From: Bacteroidaceae bacterium
GTDB lineage: Bacteria > Bacteroidota > Bacteroidia > Bacteroidales > Bacteroidaceae
Direction of reading: 5' to 3'
Assembly (NCBI GenBank): GCA_017442855.1
Contig: JAFSPM010000045.1
Coordinates: 369,961 to 433,960 of the forward strand
DNA: 64,000 bases
Part shown: positions 51,160 through 59,180 of the stretch, piece by piece
Position numbering within the stretch: position 1 is the stretch's first letter
Layout of the letters: each line of letters opens with the position of its first letter
The notes under the pieces: generated by a model
What the model was told of the DNA's origin: nothing
What the model saw: only the letters and a program-made list of their open reading frames with translations
Databases searched by the model: none
Position numbers and translations under genes: made by a program

Positions 51160-54090
51160 TCATTGTTTTAATAAAGGAATCTCTATGACAAACTCGGCAA
51201 ATTCGTCTTTTACCGATTCCACTCGTATATTACCACCATGATTCTGAATAATTTCATGGCTCAGGTACAATCCTACACCAGACGCCTCACCTGTGGTCTT
51301 GGTGGTAAAGAATGGGTCGAATATCTTGTCAATAATCGTCTGCTCAATACCCACACCATTATCGTGCACCGTCAGTTTCACCTTATCCTCCAAACGCTCC
51401 ACTTTCAGCACAACTTCAGGCTGGAATTGAACACGTTGCGACTTCTTAACCAAAGAATAAATGCTGTTGCCCAGAAAACTCATAATGGATTTGCTCAGTT
51501 GCTCAGAATTTCCCATCATATGCAAAGAATCATAGGGGCAATCCAGTTTAGTAACGATGTGGCACTCTTTTATATCCTTCTCGTAATACTTGTTCATCAT
51601 CTCAAAATTGAGGTTCAGCAGTTCAACCAGATTCATTTCCTGCATGCCACCCGACCTGTCTTTAAGGATTTCCTCCATCGCCTTGAGGGTTCGAGTGGTA
51701 CTCAGTCCGTGCTGCTCTACCTTCTCCAAGTTTTGTGACAACATCTCAAGCACATCCATAGTGTCCTCAAAGTTCTCTTGATCCATGTGGTCCTCTTCAT
51801 CCTCAATATTGGCCTTCAAGTCTTTAATCAAGCCGCTCGACAACTTCGAGAAGTTGTTGATGTAGTTCATCGGGTTCAGAATACGGTCAATCAAACCCTG
51901 GGTAAGTTTACCAGCTGTAGCCATCTTCTCCTGACGAATCAACTGTTTCTGGGCAGCTTCCAAATCATTCAATGCTTTCTGCAGGCTGGCAGATTTTTCC
52001 TCAATCTCATCTTTCTGCTTGACAATCTCATCTTTCTGCTTGACAATCTCATCTTTCTGCTTGACAATCTCATCTCTTTGCTTCACCACCTCAGCTGTAC
52101 GTTCCTGCACTATACCTTCCAATTTCAACTTTTCCCTCTCCAATCGGCGGGTACGCCAACGGGCAACAGCCATCATCAACAAGACCAACAAGAAGACATA
52201 TACCACTCCCATATACCATGTTAAATATATTGGAGATTTGATGCGGAAATGCAATGGTTCTGCTTCCCACAATTTTCCCTTGGCATCTAATGCCTGTACC
52301 ACCAGATTGTAGCTTCCGTAAGAAAGGTTGACAAACTCAATTGTCTGGTTCTCCGACCAAGTAGTCCAGCTGTTATTATTCAGCTTATATCTATATAATG
52401 TCTGTCCTACCAACGATTCAGAATGCAATGCATACGTAATAGTCAGATGTCTTTCTGTACTGGGCAAATTACGAAGGGTTTCAGGCGCTTTGTCGAATCC
52501 AGCCCAAACCAGACTATCATTACTAATTCTTACAGTACAGATGTCAAGTTCGTTATCAGCAGTCAGCAACGGGTCAGGATGAGTGATATCCAACACCACC
52601 AGTCCGTAGTTGCCACCAATCCACAACAAGCCGTCTTTCAATACCATGGAACGCACGGTATAGTCCTTCAATGGAGAGAGTATTTCATCATATTCATCCA
52701 TCCGTCTGCCGTCTTTGTAAGCATAGAGATTTTTACTCTCTTTATCTGTCAGCCAAAGCACTCCATTGTCATCGGCAAACGAGAAACCAGGGTAAGCGAA
52801 TGGTTCTTCGTCATCCACCGTTACCACCGTCACGTTTCCGTCTTGATAGATAAAGGTTGCCAATTCCTCATTCCTGGTGTATTCTGTATTGGCAAAGAGC
52901 TTTCCGTTGAAGGTTGTTTTTCCCACCTCACCATATAGGTTGCGCAGCCACAATGTGCCCTCTTGGTCAACCTTCATGTCCATTACGCTTTCCATGCTCA
53001 GCACCTTAGTATGTTCAGATCTAGTGTTGAAATAAACGCCGTCAATCTCACCGCTATAGAAACCATCATTGCCGAGCATGATGGATGTAGTACTGGATGT
53101 GGTCAAGTGTTCTACTTTGTTGCCATTGATACGATACACACCATTAGAGGTTGCTGCCAGTAATGCATCACCACGTCTGTTTAACTGCCAACAAGCCAGG
53201 TCAAATCCAGGTACTTGTTCGAAACGAGTGCCCTCTTGCTTGAATAAGCCTGCCATGGTACCCACATACAGCTGATTATTCAACACATACATTGACAGCA
53301 CCTCACCCCTCAATCCTTCTGTAGCTGTATATCTGGTATAAGACGAAGGCACCATTATGGAGAACACGCCATTGTCTGTAGCTCCCCACAACATACCCTT
53401 GCCATCATAGGACATTCGGTTTATATTATTGTTTATGAGTCCGTTTTCTTCAGTGAAGCTAAATAACACATTTCCTTTGCCATCAGTAAAGTTAATACCC
53501 TTACCTTCTGCTGCCACCGCATAGAAATTATCCTCCAGCTGCAATCTTTGGGTATGATCTATTGAATACGACTGAAGTCCATCTTGTTTTTCCTGTGGAA
53601 TAGAAACCGCGCCATCCACAACTTTTGTCCACTTGTCATTCTCATCCACACGATATACCACGTTATCCACCGTCGAGAAAAACAGTACACCGTTCGCCTC
53701 CCATATTCTGTTAACTTCACTCCTTATATTAGCGATTTCTTCAAGAGGATGAAACGTGAGGTCTTTCACCTCATTAAGTTCCAAGTAGCCCATATAGTTG
53801 TAGCCACCACTCCAAATGGTACCATCACTGTCTTTATAAAGAGCGGTTACACGTGTAATACCTGGTGTATGCTTGATATCCCATGTAGCTTGGTCATAAA
53901 TCAGCAAACCTTCAAAATTGGCCACATATACCACCCCCTCTTCTGGTTCTGCCAGAATATCAAAATTGCGGTTATGGGCATCATATTCTTCTGGCAGATA
54001 ATTGCGAAAGAAAGGCAATCCCTGTGCAGAGACAGCCGTTGTGCCCGCTACACAAGCGATGATAAACAATATGTAATGTATAAATTTCAT
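51160..54090 (-). CDS. Two-component beta-propeller sensor with degenerate histidine kinase
   Basis: A 976-residue sensor. Signal peptide (1-22), two periplasmic beta-propellers of Reg_prop-like repeats to about 540, a Y_Y_Y-type domain ('YRYKLNNNSWTTWSENQTIE', about 575-595), one membrane helix ('VVYVFLLVLLMMAVA'), and a coiled coil with four 7-residue repeats ('KQKDEIV'). The kinase-like part reads 'LTQGLIDRILNPMNY' where an H-box should be; the His is replaced by Asp735. N-box ('SFLGNSIYSL') and glycine boxes ('VHDNGVGI', 'GVGLYLSHEI') are kept, so it may still bind ATP but should not autophosphorylate. No AraC or receiver domain follows, unlike hybrid sensors of glycan loci. Confidence 0.88.
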   Translation of the reverse strand: MKFIHYILFIIACVAGTTAVSAQGLPFFRNYLPEEYDAHNRNFDILAEPEEGVVYVANFEGLLIYDQATWDIKHTPGITRVTALYKDSDGTIWSGGYNYMGYLELNEVKDLTFHPLEEIANIRSEVNRIWEANGVLFFSTVDNVVYRVDENDKWTKVVDGAVSIPQEKQDGLQSYSIDHTQRLQLEDNFYAVAAEGKGINFTDGKGNVLFSFTEENGLINNNINRMSYDGKGMLWGATDNGVFSIMVPSSYTRYTATEGLRGEVLSMYVLNNQLYVGTMAGLFKQEGTRFEQVPGFDLACWQLNRRGDALLAATSNGVYRINGNKVEHLTTSSTTSIMLGNDGFYSGEIDGVYFNTRSEHTKVLSMESVMDMKVDQEGTLWLRNLYGEVGKTTFNGKLFANTEYTRNEELATFIYQDGNVTVVTVDDEEPFAYPGFSFADDNGVLWLTDKESKNLYAYKDGRRMDEYDEILSPLKDYTVRSMVLKDGLLWIGGNYGLVVLDITHPDPLLTADNELDICTVRISNDSLVWAGFDKAPETLRNLPSTERHLTITYALHSESLVGQTLYRYKLNNNSWTTWSENQTIEFVNLSYGSYNLVVQALDAKGKLWEAEPLHFRIKSPIYLTWYMGVVYVFLLVLLMMAVARWRTRRLEREKLKLEGIVQERTAEVVKQRDEIVKQKDEIVKQKDEIVKQKDEIEEKSASLQKALNDLEAAQKQLIRQEKMATAGKLTQGLIDRILNPMNYINNFSKLSSGLIKDLKANIEDEEDHMDQENFEDTMDVLEMLSQNLEKVEQHGLSTTRTLKAMEEILKDRSGGMQEMNLVELLNLNFEMMNKYYEKDIKECHIVTKLDCPYDSLHMMGNSEQLSKSIMSFLGNSIYSLVKKSQRVQFQPEVVLKVERLEDKVKLTVHDNGVGIEQTIIDKIFDPFFTTKTTGEASGVGLYLSHEIIQNHGGNIRVESVKDEFAEFVIEIPLLKQ
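52002..52085. repeat. Four 21-bp tandem repeats within the propeller sensor gene
   Basis: Units at 52002-52022, 52023-52043, 52044-52064 are identical and 52065-52085 differs by a few bases. They encode the heptad KQKDEIV in the coiled coil after the membrane helix. Copy number could vary by slippage, changing coiled-coil length in whole heptads. Confidence 0.85.
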
Positions 54091-54095
54091 ATCTC

Positions 54096-55670
54096 TTATC
54101 TGTCAATAAATGATTCGTAAGGAATATTGGTACCAATATAATAGTTCCATTCCTCCTGAGTGAAATTCCTGGTCAGCGACTCCTTGATTGTTGTGGCCAT
54201 CAATGGCACAGAGATAACTGTCTGTGTCAAGTTTCCCTTTTGATCGCCAGTCCACATAAACTCGCCTCCCATCATCATCATGGATGTAATCCAATTGCCG
54301 GAAGAAATCACATTAACAGGTTCCACCTTCTCTTTCTGCCAGTCCCAAATCTTAGCCGTTCCGTCATAGCTCGTTGATAAAAGCAGTCTTGGATTCTGCG
54401 GATGATTTGACAATTGTGAAACCTTAGACCGATGTCCCACTAAACGGGTTATTTGCTCATTTTCGTCCACCATATAGATGGTTCCGTCGTTAGTACCATA
54501 GAAGACTGTATTCCAGTTTCTACCTCTGGAAACAGCTGTTACCCCTTTTACTGGTATTTTTTTATTCGTCAGTTTCGTAACGTTTTCATCAGTTATTTTC
54601 ACTTCATCAGATTCATCAAACAAAACCAGCTGACCTTTATCAGATGAGCTGAGGAGGATGGGCTTATCCACCAGAATTTTTCTTTCTATTTCCAGATTTC
54701 CCAATGCTATCACAAACAGACCGTTCTCTGCCACAATCACCACATCCAACTGATTCAAACTATAAATGCGCATAGGATGTATTGCTTCATCTATGTGCCG
54801 TATCACCGGCTCTGCCTTATTGGGATTGAACACCAGAAGGTCTCCCGTGCGACTGATGGCATAAATCATTCCATTTGAAAAATACCAAATATCGCGAATG
54901 TCATACTGACTGTTCTGGAACAAATAGGTGGTTTCCAATTGTCCATTCTTCAATTCATGCTGGGCAATCGAACCATAGTCACTGATAGAAAGGAACTTGG
55001 TTCTTTCTTGGTTAGTGAAATAAAGCTTTTTCACGGCTCCGCGGTGGGCAGACCATGTTCTGGTACTCTTACTGATGAGTGATAAAGCCTCATAGATAGA
55101 CGGTTGATAGACATCTCCCTTATAACGTTCAGTAAACAGATAAGAGGTATAGGCCAGCAACAGAGCCAAGTCATGATTGCCGGTATTCTCTTGTGTCACG
55201 GCCTCAGAACCTAAGTTACGAGCCAACGCCACATAGCTCAACGTATCAGCCACCTTACGGGCATATTCAGCCTCTTCACGCTGCTGCTCAGCCAAAATTC
55301 TCTGACTTTCAGCTTGCTGTGATGCGACAACCGCACGCTGTTCCGATTCCAGCGCATTGCGCTCTGCCTCTAACGCATTGCGTCGTTCAATTTCCGAACG
55401 GTTTCTCATCTCGTTGGCAATGCGTGTTTGCACCACGGCCTCCTCGCGCTGTTTGTCAGATACTTCTTTCTGTTGGTAGGCAATTTCCTCCATTTGCGTA
55501 CTGATACTACGCAAAACAGCACTTCGTTTCTCTTTCTCGGTGAGGTCTTTCACTTGAACCTCCAAATCCCGATTTTTCTTTGAAACGTAGTAAGTCTGGC
55601 TGCCAAAAGAAAAACATAAGACACCCAGTACCGCCAAGGCTCCGTATTTTATGTATTTGTTTAAGTCCAA
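54096..55670 (-). CDS. Membrane-anchored coiled-coil/WD40-repeat protein
   Basis: A 524-residue protein with an N-terminal membrane helix ('GALAVLGVLCFSFGS', about 10-25), a long charged coiled coil (about 30-150, rich in Arg, Glu, Ala, Gln) and a C-terminal beta propeller of divergent WD40-like repeats; the best repeat is 'LVGHRSKVSQLSNHPQNPRL' followed by 'TSYDGTAKIWDW'. It lies between the PP2C regulator and the propeller sensor with gaps of 2 and 5 bases. Such WD40 proteins in other Bacteroidetes act as scaffolds with signalling partners; that role here is inferred. Confidence 0.82.
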   Translation of the reverse strand: MDLNKYIKYGALAVLGVLCFSFGSQTYYVSKKNRDLEVQVKDLTEKEKRSAVLRSISTQMEEIAYQQKEVSDKQREEAVVQTRIANEMRNRSEIERRNALEAERNALESEQRAVVASQQAESQRILAEQQREEAEYARKVADTLSYVALARNLGSEAVTQENTGNHDLALLLAYTSYLFTERYKGDVYQPSIYEALSLISKSTRTWSAHRGAVKKLYFTNQERTKFLSISDYGSIAQHELKNGQLETTYLFQNSQYDIRDIWYFSNGMIYAISRTGDLLVFNPNKAEPVIRHIDEAIHPMRIYSLNQLDVVIVAENGLFVIALGNLEIERKILVDKPILLSSSDKGQLVLFDESDEVKITDENVTKLTNKKIPVKGVTAVSRGRNWNTVFYGTNDGTIYMVDENEQITRLVGHRSKVSQLSNHPQNPRLLLSTSYDGTAKIWDWQKEKVEPVNVISSGNWITSMMMMGGEFMWTGDQKGNLTQTVISVPLMATTIKESLTRNFTQEEWNYYIGTNIPYESFIDR

Positions 55671-55672
55671 TA

Positions 55673-56839
55673 TTATAATCTCTTAATAGCTAACATAGTA
55701 ATGTCATCGCTTTGTTCGGCTTCGCCCACAAATTCTCTCACCCTGCTCAGCACTTTCTCGATGGATTCTTTGCAGTTAAGACCTACACATTCATTCAGTG
55801 CCAGTTCCAGTCGTTCGTCAGTAAACTCCTGGTTATCCACATTGCAAGCTTCATCCACTCCGTCGGTGTACATCACCAGCATGTCACCCTCCTCCAGTTT
55901 CTCACTTTCGTCGTTGAAATCCATGAATTCAAACACACCCAGCATAGTACTTTCACTGTTAGGCAACCGTTCCAGTTTACCGTTCTTTCTCAAAATATAA
56001 GGAGGATTATGACCGGCATTGCAGAAGTTAATTTCTCCTGTCTTTACATTATAGATGGCATAAAACAGTGTGACAAACATGTTGTCAACCGACTCCTTGC
56101 AAAGCATCTTGTTGGTAATGGTCAGGCATTGTGCAGCCGTATAATCTTGCTGAAAGCCACAAATATGCACCATCGTACGGCTCACAGCCATGAAGATGGC
56201 AGCAGGAATACCCTTACCGCTCACGTCAGCCATCACCAGACCTATCCTTTCATCATCTATCTTGAAATAGTCATAGAAGTCACCACCAATATCTTTGGCA
56301 GGTTTCATGGATTGCCACAGGTCGAACTTGCCTACACCCTCATCGTAATCCGGCATTTTCTTAGGCAAGATGGCTTGCTGAATCTCAGCCGCTACCGACA
56401 AATCGCTCTTAATCATCACCAGCTGTGAATGTTCTTTTTGCGACTGTTTCACATAATTAATCTGATCAATGGCCTTCTCAATGGTGATGCTCAAGTCATC
56501 CAGGTCAATAGGCTTTGTAGCAAAGTCGAATGCACCGTTGTTCATGGCCGTACGGATATTTCCCATATCGCCGTATGCAGACACCATGATACATTTCAGG
56601 GCAGGATTTCTCAACTCGTTAATCTTGGTCAGCAACGTCAATCCATCCATTTCAGGCATATTGATATCACTCAGTATAATGCTAATGTCGGGTTGTTCCA
56701 GCAACACCCTCAGTGCTTCAATGCCATTGTGTGCAAAAAAGAACTCATACTCGCCCTTACGGATTTTTCTTCTAAAATATTGCGTCAACAGCATCTCGAG
56801 ATCCAACTCGTCGTCAACACTTAAAATCTTTACTGCCAT
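55673..56839 (-). CDS. Response regulator with PP2C (SpoIIE-type) phosphatase output
   Basis: A 388-residue protein. Receiver domain 1-125: acidic pocket 'SVDDE', phospho-acceptor D58 in 'LSDINMPEMDG', 'SAYGD' and Lys of 'FATKPIDL'. A linker coiled coil leads to the RsbU/SpoIIE-like PP2C domain (about 165-385) with metal residues in 'DIGGDFYDYF', 'VMADVSGKG', 'GHNPPYI' and 'YTDGVDEA...DDITMLA'. Such regulators dephosphorylate an anti-sigma-factor antagonist (STAS) in partner-switching; no STAS or anti-sigma gene is visible here. First gene of the signalling operon. Confidence 0.93.
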   Translation of the reverse strand: MAVKILSVDDELDLEMLLTQYFRRKIRKGEYEFFFAHNGIEALRVLLEQPDISIILSDINMPEMDGLTLLTKINELRNPALKCIMVSAYGDMGNIRTAMNNGAFDFATKPIDLDDLSITIEKAIDQINYVKQSQKEHSQLVMIKSDLSVAAEIQQAILPKKMPDYDEGVGKFDLWQSMKPAKDIGGDFYDYFKIDDERIGLVMADVSGKGIPAAIFMAVSRTMVHICGFQQDYTAAQCLTITNKMLCKESVDNMFVTLFYAIYNVKTGEINFCNAGHNPPYILRKNGKLERLPNSESTMLGVFEFMDFNDESEKLEEGDMLVMYTDGVDEACNVDNQEFTDERLELALNECVGLNCKESIEKVLSRVREFVGEAEQSDDITMLAIKRL

Positions 56840-56865
56840 AATCTACATTTTTAAATTTATTAGGC

Positions 56866-56892
56866 AAATATAAGCATTTTTTGTTAACTTTG
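56866..56892. promoter_or_regulatory. Divergent -7 boxes for the PP2C operon (-) and acyl-CoA ligase (+)
   Basis: TATATTTG on the minus strand (56873-56866) is 27 bases before the regulator start; TAACTTTG on the plus strand (56885-56892) is 26 bases before the ligase start. -33 boxes are weak for both. Confidence 0.5.
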
Positions 56893-56917
56893 CAGCGAAA
56901 TATAAAAAAAAGTTAGA

Positions 56918-58546
56918 ATGGATAATTTTAAGACCATATTTGAGAGCCGTTACACCTGGATTGAGGGGTTTATGCGTAATGTTAGACGTTATGGCGGCAA
57001 ATTGGCGATGATCAATCCTGACGATGGACGCCAATGGACTTACACCGAAATGAACGAGGAATGTAACAGGCTTTCCAATGCATTGATTGCCGATGGTTTG
57101 CAGAAAGCCGACGTTATTATGCTGCAGCTCATTAACTGTCCGGAATTTGCTTTTGGCTACCTGGCTGCACACAAGAGCCACGCAGTTTGCTGTCCTGTTA
57201 ATTTCAGATTGAAACCAGGTGAGCTCGCGTTCAACATTGACGATTCCAAACCTATGGCCATCATCTTTAACGATGTGAACAAAGCCGATATATTAGAAGC
57301 ACTTAAAATTACCAAGCACCAGCCCAAGAAGTTGATTGTGGTAGGTGGTGCTTCTGACGGCAAGGTTACGTCATATGCTGATTACGTACGAGATGCTTCT
57401 GTGAAAGAGCCTGTATTCGACTACGATTACAATATCTACGACGAGACTACCCGTCTTTACACATCTGGCACCACAGGTTTCCCCAAGGCAGTGCCACTGA
57501 CCAGCATTAACGAGGTGTTATCAGCACACGATGTGATGATTCACTTCCCTATGAATTACAAGGATGTGACCATGAACACTACCCCTTGGTTTCATCGCGG
57601 AGGCTTGCACTGTGCAGGTCCCTGCCCTGCTTTCTATGCCGGAGCCACCATTGTAATCATGGGCAAGTTCAATGCCGAGCTTACACTGAAATATGTTGAC
57701 CACTACAAGATTACGTTTATTGTGGGCGTGCCTACCGTATTGGAGGAACTGGCCGACAATCAGGAACGTAAGGGATATAATATCAGTACGTTGAAGGGTA
57801 TCGTTACCATGGGTAGCCCGCTGGAGCGTTCTGCTTGTATCCGCTACCAGCACGTACTGACGCCTAACATATTTAATGGCTATGGTACCACCGAGACGTT
57901 CTGGAACACCTTCCTGCGTCCGTTCGACCTGCCCGAGAATGCAGGTACAGCTGGCGCTTCGTGTGTGGATGACGATGTGCGTGTGGTAAAAATATATGAG
58001 GATCACCGTGCTACTCCTGACGATTTGGCAGCAATGGACGGCATTGAGGTAGGTGAAGTCATCATCTGTTCACCCGCCAAATCACCTTATTCTTATGCCA
58101 ACAATGTGGGTGAAACCGACCGTAAATATGCAAATGGCTTTATTTACACCAACGATTTAGCTACTTGGGATAAGAATCAGTTTATCACCATTGTAGGTCG
58201 CAAGGATGATATGATTATTTCTTCTGGTGAGAACATCTATCCTACCGAGGTGGAGGCAGTGTTGAACATGCACCCCAAGGTAAAAGATTGCATCGTTACT
58301 TCCGTTCCCGACAAGATGCGTGGCCAGATTGTGACCGCCTATGTCGTGCGTGACGATATGAGTCTGACACCCGAAGAGCTGGACAGTTATTGCAAGGAAA
58401 GTCCTAATATCGCCAACTTCAAGCGTCCTCGCTTCTATCGTTTCGTGGCACAGATTCCATTCAACGCTACAGGCAAGAAGCTGCACGTCAAGATAAAGGA
58501 AACCGCCCTTGATGACCTCAGGAACGGCTTGCTCTATCGCGTATAG
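56918..58546 (+). CDS. AMP-dependent acyl-CoA synthetase/ligase
   Basis: A 542-residue adenylate-forming enzyme that activates a carboxylic acid, probably a fatty acid, to its CoA thioester. Motif A10-type P-loop is 'LYTSGTTGFPKAV'; 'NGYGTTET' is the second core motif, and 'GRKDDMIISSGENIYPTEVE' (about 440-460) the hinge region with the catalytic arrangement; the C-terminal Lys is in 'FNATGKKLHVKIKE'. Length is normal. Substrate cannot be deduced. It is monocistronic, with a terminator after it. Confidence 0.92.
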   Translation: MDNFKTIFESRYTWIEGFMRNVRRYGGKLAMINPDDGRQWTYTEMNEECNRLSNALIADGLQKADVIMLQLINCPEFAFGYLAAHKSHAVCCPVNFRLKPGELAFNIDDSKPMAIIFNDVNKADILEALKITKHQPKKLIVVGGASDGKVTSYADYVRDASVKEPVFDYDYNIYDETTRLYTSGTTGFPKAVPLTSINEVLSAHDVMIHFPMNYKDVTMNTTPWFHRGGLHCAGPCPAFYAGATIVIMGKFNAELTLKYVDHYKITFIVGVPTVLEELADNQERKGYNISTLKGIVTMGSPLERSACIRYQHVLTPNIFNGYGTTETFWNTFLRPFDLPENAGTAGASCVDDDVRVVKIYEDHRATPDDLAAMDGIEVGEVIICSPAKSPYSYANNVGETDRKYANGFIYTNDLATWDKNQFITIVGRKDDMIISSGENIYPTEVEAVLNMHPKVKDCIVTSVPDKMRGQIVTAYVVRDDMSLTPEELDSYCKESPNIANFKRPRFYRFVAQIPFNATGKKLHVKIKETALDDLRNGLLYRV

Positions 58547-58589
58547 ATGTTGGCAAATGCTGCCGGACACGGCAGATGCCAGACACCAC

Positions 58590-58627
58590 ATAATGATAAA
58601 GGCTGCTTCGGCAGCCTTTATCATTAT
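58590..58627 (+). terminator. Rho-independent terminator after the acyl-CoA ligase gene
   Basis: 17-base perfect arms (58590-58606, 58611-58627) closed by a TTCG tetraloop, with T-rich flanks. Confidence 0.92.
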
Positions 58628-58706
58628 ATTTCGTCATAAATAACTGTTATCTTTCTCATAAGGTCAGCTAATATTTTGTTTTTTTATAAAAAACATATCA
58701 TATCGC

Positions 58707-58737
58707 TTGCACTTTTAATAAAGAATTCGTAAAATTG
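58707..58737 (+). promoter_or_regulatory. Possible promoter of the HMA/cytochrome operon
   Basis: TTG (58707-58709), 20 bases, TAAAATTG (58730-58737), one mismatch in the -7 box. Leader of about 70 bases before 58815. No metal-regulator site recognised. Confidence 0.4.
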
Positions 58738-58814
58738 TCCCCGTTATACAAAAAAGTGGTTACAGTAACGATGATTACTGATTCAATTATTAATTAACTT
58801 TAAACACTAAAATT

Positions 58815-59165
58815 ATGAAAAGAAGTATTTTATTCATTGGTTTATGCCTTTTAGCAGTCACTGGTTTTGCCAGAAACATTAAGACAGTAGTTGTAACCAC
58901 TACCCCCCAGATGCACTGCGAGAAATGCGAGAACCGTGTAAAGACCAACCTTATCAAAGTAGCAGGTGTTGAAGGCATTACCACCAGTCTGGTAGCACAA
59001 ACCGTCACAGTGAAGTACGATGCCGACAAGATCTCTGAGGAGAACCTCATCAAGAGCTTCAAGACCTTCGAATACGAGGCTCGCAAACTGAAGCCAGGCG
59101 AGAAGGTGGTTCGTGAAAAGCACGAGTGCTCAGAAGAGAATAAGGTTGAATACGAAACTGAGTAG
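58815..59165 (+). CDS. Exported heavy-metal-associated (HMA) domain protein
   Basis: A 116-residue periplasmic metal-binding protein: signal peptide 1-19 ('LCLLAVTGFA'), then a ferredoxin-like HMA domain with 'MHCEKCENRV' (C35, C38 metal ligands) and the typical 'LVAQTVTVKYDADKISEE' strand-helix, ending in a charged tail with a further Cys (HECSEE). MerP/CopZ-like proteins carry copper or mercury ions. It starts the operon leading to the cytochrome-SUMF1 fusion 15 bases on. Confidence 0.88.
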   Translation: MKRSILFIGLCLLAVTGFARNIKTVVVTTTPQMHCEKCENRVKTNLIKVAGVEGITTSLVAQTVTVKYDADKISEENLIKSFKTFEYEARKLKPGEKVVREKHECSEENKVEYETE

Positions 59166-59180
59166 TATTTTTGGGCAGTC

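Noticed and set aside
52002-52085. CRISPR-like short tandem repeats
   Set aside because: The units abut without spacers and encode heptads in a coiled coil; no CRISPR array was found anywhere in the window.
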